A stretch of DNA of 64,000 nucleotides from Symsagittifera roscoffensis (Eukaryota; Xenacoelomorpha; Acoela; Convolutidae): positions 15,044,864 to 15,108,863 of the forward strand of contig NC_087071.1 in NCBI RefSeq assembly GCF_963678635.1. The letters are read 5' to 3'. Each line of letters opens with the position of its first letter. Within the stretch, counting starts at the first letter, position 1. The notes under the pieces were generated by a model, which was not told where the DNA came from, did no database searches, and was given only the letters and a program-made list of their open reading frames with translations. Of the stretch, positions 1 through 9,638 are shown in pieces. The translations under genes were made by a program, and so were the position numbers.

Positions 1-3000
1 CCTCACGCATGATGGGTTGATTCAATCCCACCTTCATTATGGACTGTGTCCCATATCGTCGTATCACGTCCCATGATTTTTCCATGAAGTTCACTCGGCT
101 CCAGGTTGCTCCTGTCTTGCCTTCCAGTTCCATTTGATATCTTTCCCATTCCTCTTCTGGTAACGTACTGAGGAATGATATCTTCATTGACTCCTCGATT
201 TTCCTCCTCCTCGGTGATTCATGAAGCAGTCTCTGCGGATCCCTGCTTCGGCACTCTCTAGCCTGGCTTATTGGGTCCATCGGAGATAGATCGGCCGACG
301 CCTCCTTTGTAGGAGACATGAAGGACGATGGTGCCATCAGCAATACACTCCCATCGACTTCCCCATCGTCGTCTTCACTGAACCGGTATTCTAGCAAGTC
401 CCTCTCCAACGCTCCTAGATCGGTCTCTCCCGGTTTTTCCGTCTTACTTCCGGTCTCGTCATCGTTATCGTCCTGATCCATCAATTCATCGTCGTCCGCA
501 TCAGGCTTCGGCTTGGGTCCCGAGGGTCCTTGTCGTGCGTCTGTGCCCGAATCCGGCCGAGCCGGTACGGTCATGTCTCCTGCGTGATAAAACAATTCAT
601 CATCCACCAGGAATTCTACCAACTCCTCGCCATGTGGAGCCAGGTCTTCTATCGTTATATATGAGCCTCCTCTGCTCTCCCTTGCCACCTCCTGCATCAC
701 TACTTTCGCTTCTCCTGACCACTTCAGTCTCGATAAGTCATCCGTGGGAGAATACACTTCGTTCCACATTTCGGCCGAGACCTCTGGTCTCCTGGAAGGT
801 AGTGCCTTGATCTTCTTTCTACTCCAAGCATCAGGAAATGAGAAGTCAAACGTGTGCGCGGCGGCAGCGTTCCAGCTGATGAAGCGCGGCTCCATCCCTT
901 CACTCCACTTCAGCATTCTCTTCTCTGCGTCACGAGCTGCTCCGATGAGAGGGGCAATGATGGGAGATGTGACTCCCAACAACATCCTCCTTATCGGTGG
1001 ATATCGAGGGCATTGGTCCGGCAGCGGCCTGGACCCAGGAAGCCATGTTTGCTGATTCTCTTTCGCGTGTGTGTAGGCTCCTGGTAATTTCACCACTGGT
1101 CTCAAATTCCAAAGTTTTGGGTTAAACTGGATGTGGGACAGATCCTCACGGCCCATTCGGCACTTGAAGTGGTTGTTGAAGTCCATCAACACCCAGCCTG
1201 GCTCTGCTATTCTTCCGAACAGCCTATCGTCGCTAGCCAGCCTTCTCAGTTCACTCTGCTCTACCCAATTCAGCACGGAACAATCCACGACTGAGACCAG
1301 GTTGACATACAACACCGAATTCCTGTATGCCTTTACTTGTACGTCCGGGAACGCGAAAGTTATCACCGGTCTATACACCACTGTGACGAATTCCCGCAGT
1401 CCGTGGACCAGAGCCAACGGATCGATCCGCATCATGACAGCCAAGTCTGTTAGTAAGTGCATGCCACAATACTGCTTACATTCGCCTGCGTTCGTCGCCA
1501 CCTTGTCTTCTCCCGTGACGCTTCTGTTCTGTTGCAAGAGGTATTGAAGCAGGAGAGTCCTCCAATTCTTCATCTTCCTGAGCGAGGCGGTTTCCAACTG
1601 CGCATTGAACTCGCGACTTGTTCCCAGGAGTTGTTCAGGGTAACGCAACAGCACAAGCAAGTCACCCAGTCGACCGTAGGTCATGGCAATCAGAGTCAGG
1701 AGTCCATCCAATCTCAAATCTGCCAACGCTTGGGTAAAGAGGTTTGCCGGTCCTTTCACAAAGTTTTCATGACCAAATGTCACGTATAAGGCTAACACCA
1801 GGCCAATCGACAACTTCCTGATGTCCTTGACGAAACTCGCGATCAGGTTCCTAGATGCCTTCGGATAGCACGTCGATAGGAAAGATGGCGTCCATCCCAC
1901 TCCCATTCCACCCAAGATAGCATCTGATCGTTCATACTGTGCCTTCGTGGCCAGCACGTCAGCTTGGAACTTGTCCAGCGACATCGTGTTAACGTCCTGC
2001 ATCAGTTTCAACATCTTGTCTCCAGCTAACTCCCGGGCATCAAATAGATTCTTTAGATACACGCGTATCTCTTTAATTATTGCCGGCGCATGCTCGAACG
2101 CGTCCTCACCCAAGGTGCACAGCCTCGGTGACAAATACAACCATACGTTGTTGTGCGGCTTCGTACGCAAAGCCATTGCCATGAGGTCCTCCTCCGCTGA
2201 CGTCATGTTCTTTCTGATCATCCTTCCCTGCTCATTCTCCGCATGATCCATCTGTCTGAACCAGAGATCATCAGCCACCTGTTGTACTAACAGATGATCG
2301 TCATCTACCCCTGGTCTTAACTTCAGCAATCTGGCGAAGTTGGACAGCTCCAACCCCAGAACCTCATCTAGCACCAACCGAGTTGTGCTACAATCTCTGA
2401 GCCCCTGTATGGCATTCGAAATGTCAGCCCAAACGGCGGGAAGCTCAGATCGGGACGGGTAGTAATTGTCCGGGTCCACTACTCTGTTTGGGGCAGGAAT
2501 TATCACATTGATCCTCCCCTCTGCTATTGTTGTGACCATTGTATATACAAATTGGAGGGGTTCCGGTAATGCAGCGTACCCTGGTGACAATACAAAGATC
2601 ACCTTCACCACATTCATGGTGAAGCGTTGTCTTGCTGATGCCTCTACCTCAGCCATCGCCGAGAGCAGTGTCATTATCGCCTCCCCTATAACCTCGTTAC
2701 TCGGGATCGACCCATCCGTCAGACGTGACAATAAACCCCTGCTTTGCAGATGATCATTTGAGCCTGCAACCACTATTACCTGCGGCTCCATACTGACCAC
2801 CCTTCGCACACTTATCATCATGCCGATTGCTTGTCCCCAGTCCAATTTAGGTGCCGTCAAGAAAATCACATCGGGCCAAAAGAGAGAACGGGGCGTGTAG
2901 AGATAATCGGAGCCGGCCACAATCAGATACTTGGCAGCCTTCATGTCCAAGGGATCATAAGCTGCAAAAAGGCCATCGCCTATTGGGGCCTTCAGTTTCC

Positions 3001-3331
3001 CATATCTCTTATCGTCTCCAACCACTGTTGTCGTTCGCGGGTAGTCCCTCGAATACTCGCCAGGCGTCTGACCGGGTGGTTTAGCGAACTGCCTGTACAT
3101 CTTGTGATGCTTGTTATTGGGCTTGTTCTCTGTCTGGAATTTGCCCTTGCGAGCAGGTGGTGTCCTTTCCCGGGTCCTATTTCGAACATCGGTGAGCGAC
3201 CGGGTGTTCAAAGGTCCAAAGGTATTGTCATGAGGCAATCCATTCAAGTCTACATGTCGGAGTGAGGTCGAGGAGCTGAATTTCTCCTGCTCTGCTAACA
3301 GCCAATCCACGCCCGGTATCCGATAAAGTCG
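1..3331 (-). CDS. ORF3, downstream part: second SGNH-like fold plus long helical and acidic region (partial, runs off left edge)
   Basis: The frame is open for 1,110 codons from the TAG at 3,332 to the window edge; I checked every triplet in this frame. It is in the same frame as the upstream ORF, so both look like one protein. Codons about 115-300 (roughly 2,980-2,430) form a second SGNH-like fold: a block I-like strand LIVAGSDYLY with GSD in place of GDS, then WPDVIFL, then a block III-like VVAGSNDHL, then a VIFVLSP strand. The nucleophile serine is not in its usual place, so this copy may not be catalytic. After it comes a mostly helical stretch, and then an acidic, low-complexity segment (about 520-310, rich in D and E). 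The same protein is recognisable at 59.4-64 kb on the plus strand and at 20.96-19.2 kb on the minus strand. The role is unknown; I found no signal peptide or clear membrane span that would make it an envelope protein. Confidence 0.8.
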
Positions 3332-3334
3332 CTA
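3332..3334 (-). other. In-frame TAG that splits ORF3 in Element 1
   Basis: The stop reads GTA TAG CGA on the minus strand. Reading on in the same frame gives codons matching the sequence that runs uninterrupted through this point in the Element 3 copy near 59,350, where the stop position is an asparagine codon (AAC). It is either a nonsense mutation in this copy or a readthrough stop. Confidence 0.85.
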
Positions 3335-5542
3335 TACAGTGGGACTTTCTCCGCCAGTCATTCTCATTGCGTCCTCCCGACACGTCAAGGTATTCATGTT
3401 CAACTTCGCCGACATCTCCGTCTTATACTGACCCCAATGACTAGGATCTGACCTATTCCAAAGCAGCCCGCTGCCTGATTCGATTCCCTCCGCTGGCACG
3501 GTACTTGTAGACGGTCCTGCTATCGAAGCAGGATTTGTCGTGGCAGGCGGATCGTTCCTCCTAGACGCGGTCTGGGAGTTATTCCTGTTGTTCTGTTCCA
3601 CTGATCTCCCGAGTCGGCTTCCAATCGATTGCGGCCTGGGAGGAGGAGCAGTCCCTAGCCTGTCTCTCACGTTTGAGCTCGGAGCAACGGTTGCGGCTGC
3701 AACCGTCTCTGTTGCCAAGGGCCCTAGACGGTTGACGGGGGATTCGGGCACGGTTGTCCTTATTCTACTTCCTCCGGTCGAACTGGTCCGAGCCAGAGAA
3801 CCGGTCGCCCTCGACTCTTGCTCCGCTTCCCTCAATTGCGTCTGAAACACATCATTAATCCAATGCCTCCCTCGTTGGGTATTGAAGTGTACTCCATCTC
3901 TAGTGAGCGCGATGTGATCAATCATGCGCAGCATGTTCTCGAGATCCAGGAGTCGCAACTCGCCAGGGTTGTTTCTCACCAGACTGCGGGTCATTTCATT
4001 CCACCGCGTCACGTTGCCATTCATGAAATCTGCAACTATGGTGCCCACCAAAGGATTTGGTGGTATCGTGCACAAGATCACAAGCTTGGGTCTGTACTTT
4101 TCTTTCAATTCGTTCAAGAGACACACCAATAGAGGCTCCCACTTGCTCTCCGGAGTCACGGGGGCTCTCGAGACGTCATTGGTCCCCAGCATTATTATTA
4201 ATGTATCCAGGTGATCCTCGCTCTGGAACTCCATCATTTTGATGACCTGAGCCACTGAGGCTCCTCCAAAGGACAGAATGGTAGTCTGACCATTGACGAA
4301 GATCTCATTCAGATCTCTCACCAAACTGTCTCCAATGATCAAATGGCGACTCCCTGGGGGAATTACCTGGTCGTTCGTGGCGGAGTTCCAGCTCATGTCA
4401 TTCAGGCAGGCTCGAGGATGCTCGGCTGGCACTTGCGTGAACTGATGACGTGCCATCAGATTCTTCCTGATGTCTACTACGCGAGACTTCTGAAAGACTC
4501 CACCAGGCGCTGACCTCGAGGACGCTATCGTGTGGGGTGCTCGCTCCGAGCTATTTGATGACTGATCACGACGCTGGGAAGGAACGATCCTACCCAATGT
4601 CCGTCCAGTGGTCCGGTTGATCTCCTCCATTGTTGCTCGGGCCACTTGGTTGAACAATTCTTGGAACTGAGGGGCGAGGTAAGTGTCAGAAGGGTCTGGT
4701 ATCATGAACCTTTGACTAGAAGCAGACGGTCGTGTCTGCTGAGGAGCCTCGGGCTCTCTCGATGCACGCAAATCCAGAACCTCGGTCCCTCTCGATACAC
4801 ACAGCTCCTGAGCTGTTGTCCCGGGGCGTGTGTCGTTGGATCCCTCCGAGGATCTCATGCTCGCCAGGACTTCCGGTGACACTTGGCTCACCTTCGCCAT
4901 ATACAGCTCCTTCAGGTGCTTTAATTCATCCTCCTTATAAGCCACCTGTAGATCTTCGTATTTCTTCTTCCACTCTTCCCTTTCTCGAGCTATTGCCCTA
5001 TACTCCTGGAGTTTGGCACACAGCTCGCTCTGATCTTTCTCCTTCTTTTCCAGCGTCTCGATCGTCTCCGACGTCTGGATCTCTATCTGACTCACCCTCA
5101 CTTTCTTCAAAGGAGGAGCGGCTGTAGGAGAGTCGACCGAATGTGACAGGCCTGGCCCATCACGTTGTCTCTTCGCTCCAATGAGTGGCTGCGCAGGTTG
5201 GACGGGTAAGGGCATCTCACCTAGCCGGTGGTCCCTCTGTTCACCCAGTCCTGGCTCACGAGCCAGGTCGTGGCCAGACATTTCTCCACGCCGCCATCTC
5301 ATCAGTCGGTTTCGACCTCTCTCGGCGGTCCCGGACTCACCGAAGGCCAACATCAACACGACTTCCGTAGGGCGATTCCCTCGACCCTCTCGTCCTAGTG
5401 CATTAAGGAGCGCGACCACAAACATCGCCAACCCCGGGTCTTCTCGTGTGAAATCACAATCGATCAGCCGCTGATAGATCTTGTCTAGAGTCGCTCCTAG
5501 ACTCGCTGAGAGGAATTCCATGAGTTCGTTCGTGTCACCCAT
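3332..5542 (-). CDS. ORF3, upstream part: SGNH/GDSL hydrolase-domain protein in the env position
   Basis: 736 codons starting at ATG 5,542. Residues 1-110 form a short globular region conserved in the Element 3 copies (start of the MDNLDLNEL type). Residues about 155-215 are charged and heptad-like, probably a coiled coil. A conserved IPDPSDT motif follows near 280. Residues about 398-575 form an SGNH hydrolase domain: block I GDS at 404-406, block III GTND at 453-456, and block V DGVH with Asp549 and His552, so the predicted Ser-Asp-His triad and oxyanion residues are present. The C-terminal 150 residues are basic, Ser/Thr-rich and probably disordered. Members of this fold are esterases, lipases or acetylhydrolases; the substrate here cannot be told. 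It starts 490 bp after pol ends, the position occupied by env in retroviruses, and the frame continues past its TAG. Confidence 0.85.
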   Translation of the reverse strand: MGDTNELMEFLSASLGATLDKIYQRLIDCDFTREDPGLAMFVVALLNALGREGRGNRPTEVVLMLAFGESGTAERGRNRLMRWRRGEMSGHDLAREPGLGEQRDHRLGEMPLPVQPAQPLIGAKRQRDGPGLSHSVDSPTAAPPLKKVRVSQIEIQTSETIETLEKKEKDQSELCAKLQEYRAIAREREEWKKKYEDLQVAYKEDELKHLKELYMAKVSQVSPEVLASMRSSEGSNDTRPGTTAQELCVSRGTEVLDLRASREPEAPQQTRPSASSQRFMIPDPSDTYLAPQFQELFNQVARATMEEINRTTGRTLGRIVPSQRRDQSSNSSERAPHTIASSRSAPGGVFQKSRVVDIRKNLMARHQFTQVPAEHPRACLNDMSWNSATNDQVIPPGSRHLIIGDSLVRDLNEIFVNGQTTILSFGGASVAQVIKMMEFQSEDHLDTLIIMLGTNDVSRAPVTPESKWEPLLVCLLNELKEKYRPKLVILCTIPPNPLVGTIVADFMNGNVTRWNEMTRSLVRNNPGELRLLDLENMLRMIDHIALTRDGVHFNTQRGRHWINDVFQTQLREAEQESRATGSLARTSSTGGSRIRTTVPESPVNRLGPLATETVAAATVAPSSNVRDRLGTAPPPRPQSIGSRLGRSVEQNNRNNSQTASRRNDPPATTNPASIAGPSTSTVPAEGIESGSGLLWNRSDPSHWGQYKTEMSAKLNMNTLTCREDAMRMTGGESPTV

Positions 5543-6032
5543 TTCTTATCGTGTTGATTCTTCTTGTCGTGTCGTGTAATTTCTTCGTTTGATTCAATGA
5601 ATTCAATAAACAATCTTCGATCAATCAAGATCTAAAAAACAAGTCGCGACTTAGAACCATCATTTTTGGATACAACATCATTCAATTCTTTAAAACTCTC
5701 CATTGAAATTCTCTTTTCAATTCCGATTTAAAAATTTAGCACCAAGGTGGATCGTCCACCTTTACCTTTGTCAGAGTAGCACGAATGTGCGCTGTCACCT
5801 TGATGACCTGGAGTGCCCCAGGTCTTTTATGACAATAATATAACATAAAAACATAAACATCGCACACCTACACTATCACATAAAAACATAAAACTTAATC
5901 CTAATCTAAGCTTAATCCTAACCTCTATCAAGTTGACTTAATAAAAATCACTTACCACTGAATGCATTTCCTAGCATATACTCAGATAGTATTTTTTATG
6001 TAAGTAAACTTCTATGTCAGTTTCTGAAAATA
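5543..6032 (-). other. Spacer between pol and ORF3, with two perfect hairpins
   Basis: No coding sequence of note. Two perfect inverted repeats lie 42 bp apart: an 8-bp stem with a 3-nt loop at 5,744-5,762 and a 7-bp stem with a 6-nt loop at 5,805-5,824. A short direct repeat of the type CACATAAAAACATAAA lies near 5,840-5,890. Nearest ORF3 is a splice-acceptor-like site. The hairpins are not present in the corresponding spacers at 53.4-53.8 kb and 56.6-57.1 kb. Confidence 0.6.
5632..5639 (-). promoter_or_regulatory. Candidate 3' splice acceptor for ORF3 (TTTTTTAG)
   Basis: The minus strand reads TTTTTTAG followed by ATCTTGATTGATC, 89 nt before the ORF3 ATG. The same block, TTTTCTAG then ATC(T/C)TGATTGATC, lies 74 nt before the ORF3 start at 53,841 and 73 nt before the one at 57,068, although the surrounding spacers have diverged. 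This fits the pyrimidine-AG acceptor used in nematodes for cis- or SL trans-splicing. Confidence 0.55.
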
Positions 6033-9000
6033 TCACATGCACAAGAGCGTACAACTCTCTCGGGTGTAGCTTCCCTCTATTGGGATCATAAACTGGTAAC
6101 GAGAGAGAGAGGTCACACCTCTCTCAACCAGGAAATCCCTAAGTCGAGTCAAGGCCAATACCAAGCTCTCCGGATTCACGTGTTGCCTATCAGTGGCCTT
6201 GGTAACCAGGAAACACAAATATTTCCCTGGTATCTGTGATGCAACAGGGGGCAACGCTATCATCCCTCCCACACCAGGCCTCTGTTTCCACAAAAACTCG
6301 ATATTTTTGTACTCTCTTTTGAAGTCAGCCGCTAGTGCTGTTTTGAAGCTTACGTCCGCGGTTATCGCTATGGCGCACGTGCGTTCTGTGAGTATGAAAT
6401 CGCTATCCGTTAGGACGATATTGTTCGAATAATGGTTCGGTAGATCAAAATACGATTCAAAGATTCGTCCAAAAGGTGGTTTTTTAGCATTTTCGCCCTC
6501 TGTCTCTAGTTCTCCGGTTTCTCTTGCCGATTTCAATTTTTTTATTATCAGATTTTCGGTGTGGGTGAGTCCTACCCCCACTCCCCGGACAAAAAAATCC
6601 ATCGACGTCCCCGTCGATCGCCCAAAGTCTAGGAGATCGAGGTTGGATTGTGGAACACGTAGAGGACCATCTGGGGCAACCCAGTTGGACTCGGTATTGT
6701 CATAACTGATGTATTTGACGCCGTCTTTATCGACGTCCTGAATCGTCAGGATCGTCTCTTTTGAATCTGTCGGCAGATCATGGAGCCATTCGAGCACGCG
6801 CAAGTTTGTTAGTTCTTGCTCATGAGTCTGTTCCGCTTCTGGTTCGAACTCCACTTCTGGTTCTGATCGATCGTCGATCCAATCTTGATCCATATCGTTC
6901 ACAAGGTCGATTTCTTCTAGCATCGCCACTTCGTCCAGTCCCACCAGCGAGTCTATGACATCACTCACTACTATCCTGTCTACAACGAAGTCCTCGCCGT
7001 ACGGATTGTATTTCTTCTGGTTTTTTCCTCTCTTGCTTTGGCGTGTTTCCATAGTGAGAGGAAAGTCAGGCTGTATTCCTTTGTCAATTTCGGTTTGTTC
7101 CGGGCAGTGCCAGTCTTCTTCGGCATAAGGTAGAGTTTCATCAACCACCTCTACTCGCTCGGTCAACTCGAGATCCAGTGGTAGATCGCAATCGTCCACC
7201 ACCTCATTCCCGTCGTTCTTGTCGCGAGTACCCCTTTCATTCACTTCACAAGCAGGATCCACTATCAAATAGTCTCCCTCTTGCATGTCCGCTGGGATGC
7301 ACCAATCGTCTGACGAGGCATTGTGTGGTTTGATATTCTCGTAATGAGCTGCTCTTCCAGGGCTCAATCGATAGAAACGACCTCCTTGGTGCACCTCTGT
7401 TATCTGAAATGGACCACGCCATTTCTTTAATAATTTCTTGGTTCCTTTTGGTGGAACCACTTCCTGGAACACCCAGACGTAGTCGCCAAGTGAGTAGGCT
7501 TTCGCATCAGCTGTCCTTTTGTCAAACCTCCTTTTTTGTCTAATTTGCGCCTGTTGCGTATTCCTCCTGCATAAGTCATTGAGATCCTGCTGTCTTCTAA
7601 TAACATCCCGCATGTACGTTTGCGGTGCTGTCCTCTTCCCCTCATATTCAGGGTAGAAAAACGTCAACGGGAGCGCTTTTTCATGACACGTTAACATCAT
7701 GTGCGGACTTATTCCCGTGGTGGAATGCTCCGTGCTGTTGTAAGCACCCATCACTTGCGGCAGGTGCTTGTCCCAGTCATCCATGTAACGCGAGCAATAG
7801 ACTCTCAGCATGGATACCAGTGTGCGATTTTGCCTCTCGACTAGGCCATTCGTTTGCGGGTGATAAGTGGTCGAGTGGGCCTCTGCTACCTGCGACCTTT
7901 TCATCAACTCCTTCGTGAGATCGCCCACGAATGCTTTGCCATTGTCCGATTGGAACGTGATGGGGCAGCCATGCCTCGCTATCCACACATTTATCAAATG
8001 ATCGCATGTTTCTTCCGCCGATGCTGTCATGCAGGGTGCTGCCTCCGCATACTTCGTAAAATGGGCGATCATTAACAGCACCTGATTATAGCCCGTTGCT
8101 GTCATACAGATTTTCTGATGATCAATTTGCACCACTTCGTTGAAACCTGACGACTCTATTGACTGTAGGGGGAACCTTAGCTTCCTGGGATCCTTCGCTT
8201 GCTGACATGACATGCATGCTGCGATCCACTTCTCACAAGCCTTCTTCAATCCCGGCCATTCGAATCGTTTCTGTATCCTGTTATACACTTTGTCCACGCC
8301 TTGATGGCCCATCTGATCATGTGAGCGAAAGAGCAATTCGGTCTGGTACAACTGTGGTAACAATATTGAATTGTATTTATAGAGGACCTTGTCCTCCTCT
8401 TTTCGTTTGCAGGCTACGATTCCGTCCTTGTTCAGGTACAACAAGTCGTTTCGCTTCAGATAGAATTGCTTCAGGATTTTGTAGCTGTCTTCTTCCAAAT
8501 CTCCCTTGTCTGGTGCTCCATTCTCGATCCATCTCTTCAGACTGCTCGTCATTCTGTCATTTCGTTGAGCCCTTAGGAGATCCGACAGCCTGTACCTGGC
8601 TTTCAAATACGTCTTCACCACGTTCATTTGCCCACTCATTATCTCCGGAGCATGAGCATCGTCCATCAACTTGACACACCATATCTTTTTCAAAGGCGTC
8701 GCTTCCTGCACAGATGGTTCCAGATTGGTACGGACGACCGTACCATGTGGCAGCAATCTGGTTGGGCGTTTCAAAACTGCTATCAGCTCGAGCTCGTCCG
8801 CGGCATTATCTACCACAGTGCCCTCTTCATCTGAGGTGTATCTGTCCCTGTCTGGATCCTGATGTGTTTCTCGGTCCAGCCCGCGCTGCTTCCAGTCTAC
8901 CAATAAAGAGTGGATTGCGATCTCTGACATATCGGAATTGGAAGTTGTTTCAGACGTGTTGTCCCAGGACTGGGGCCTCGAGTCAACACTTGAGTCGACT

Positions 9001-9638
9001 GATTCCTCAACATCATATTCCAAGTTGTCTGAGATGTTTCTCGACTGCCCGGACAAAATTCTGTCCCTAGGTGGTCTCGTCAACCTCTCCCCGGACAAGT
9101 CGTCCTGCACGGGCTCAAAGGTGTCTGACTCCTCAGACGAGTCGTCTTTGACTGGCTCGAAGGTATCAGACTCCCCGGACATTGTCTCGTCCACGGACGA
9201 ACAATCTGGGCTCGGCTCGTATTCTTCTTTTGCATCCGTGAAATGCACTCTCCTCGTGAAGCTAGATTTCGACCTGATCCTGACTTCCTCAGTAGTTTGG
9301 TTCTGATTCAGTGTTCCACATTCAGTGAACGAAGTTCTCAACAAGACCTCCTTCGGCATCGAGCTCACCAGCTGGTTGACAATCGACCTGCAATCCCGTT
9401 CAACGCCTCGGCTGCGAATGGACACTGGCCTCTTCTCTGTTCTCTCGGTGACCGTCAACCGCTGCATGGTCTCCATCCATTCACGATCATGCCTATCCAC
9501 TTCCCTGTCCAACAAGTCACGGAGTTTTCCCATGACGTCCGGCGCCACGTTCACCGTCTTGTTCAATAGAGCCATGCTGTTTATACCCAGCCTGGTTAGT
9601 TCTTGTTGTACCAAGTTGGATCGGACTAGCAGATCCAA
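6033..9638 (-). CDS. pol: Pol, C-terminal part: integrase with GPY/F-like module and C-terminal macrodomain-like module
   Basis: 1,201 codons; the listed first codon is TTG and the frame is open further upstream to the TAG at 9,648. Residues 1-300 form an acidic linker carrying repeats of an [I/L/M]SG(E/Q)S motif. The integrase zinc finger is H440, H445, C475, C478. The catalytic core has D506, D565 and E601, giving the canonical 35-residue D-E spacing. A GPY/F-like motif (WRGPF) lies near 740. Residues about 1,070-1,201 resemble the TARG1/Poa1 clade of macrodomains: a VLTDSDF strand in place of the usual GD(L/I) start, an AIAITAD strand followed by the ALAADFKREY helix, a YLCFLVTK strand whose Lys1147 lines up with the catalytic Lys of TARG1, then an LTRLRDFLVE helix. 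The catalytic Asp of TARG1 is not evident. The frame matches that of the RT ORF, so this is the end of one Pol polyprotein. Confidence 0.88.
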   Translation of the reverse strand: MDLLVRSNLVQQELTRLGINSMALLNKTVNVAPDVMGKLRDLLDREVDRHDREWMETMQRLTVTERTEKRPVSIRSRGVERDCRSIVNQLVSSMPKEVLLRTSFTECGTLNQNQTTEEVRIRSKSSFTRRVHFTDAKEEYEPSPDCSSVDETMSGESDTFEPVKDDSSEESDTFEPVQDDLSGERLTRPPRDRILSGQSRNISDNLEYDVEESVDSSVDSRPQSWDNTSETTSNSDMSEIAIHSLLVDWKQRGLDRETHQDPDRDRYTSDEEGTVVDNAADELELIAVLKRPTRLLPHGTVVRTNLEPSVQEATPLKKIWCVKLMDDAHAPEIMSGQMNVVKTYLKARYRLSDLLRAQRNDRMTSSLKRWIENGAPDKGDLEEDSYKILKQFYLKRNDLLYLNKDGIVACKRKEEDKVLYKYNSILLPQLYQTELLFRSHDQMGHQGVDKVYNRIQKRFEWPGLKKACEKWIAACMSCQQAKDPRKLRFPLQSIESSGFNEVVQIDHQKICMTATGYNQVLLMIAHFTKYAEAAPCMTASAEETCDHLINVWIARHGCPITFQSDNGKAFVGDLTKELMKRSQVAEAHSTTYHPQTNGLVERQNRTLVSMLRVYCSRYMDDWDKHLPQVMGAYNSTEHSTTGISPHMMLTCHEKALPLTFFYPEYEGKRTAPQTYMRDVIRRQQDLNDLCRRNTQQAQIRQKRRFDKRTADAKAYSLGDYVWVFQEVVPPKGTKKLLKKWRGPFQITEVHQGGRFYRLSPGRAAHYENIKPHNASSDDWCIPADMQEGDYLIVDPACEVNERGTRDKNDGNEVVDDCDLPLDLELTERVEVVDETLPYAEEDWHCPEQTEIDKGIQPDFPLTMETRQSKRGKNQKKYNPYGEDFVVDRIVVSDVIDSLVGLDEVAMLEEIDLVNDMDQDWIDDRSEPEVEFEPEAEQTHEQELTNLRVLEWLHDLPTDSKETILTIQDVDKDGVKYISYDNTESNWVAPDGPLRVPQSNLDLLDFGRSTGTSMDFFVRGVGVGLTHTENLIIKKLKSARETGELETEGENAKKPPFGRIFESYFDLPNHYSNNIVLTDSDFILTERTCAIAITADVSFKTALAADFKREYKNIEFLWKQRPGVGGMIALPPVASQIPGKYLCFLVTKATDRQHVNPESLVLALTRLRDFLVERGVTSLSRYQFMIPIEGSYTRESCTLLCM

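Noticed and set aside
1-2400. ORF3 as a retroviral envelope protein
   Set aside because: No signal peptide, furin-type site, fusion peptide or clear transmembrane helix seen; the recognisable domains are SGNH-like.
535-3265. Series of plus-strand frames of 77-144 codons
   Set aside because: They are antisense to the 1,110-codon minus-strand ORF3, which is homologous to two other copies in the window.
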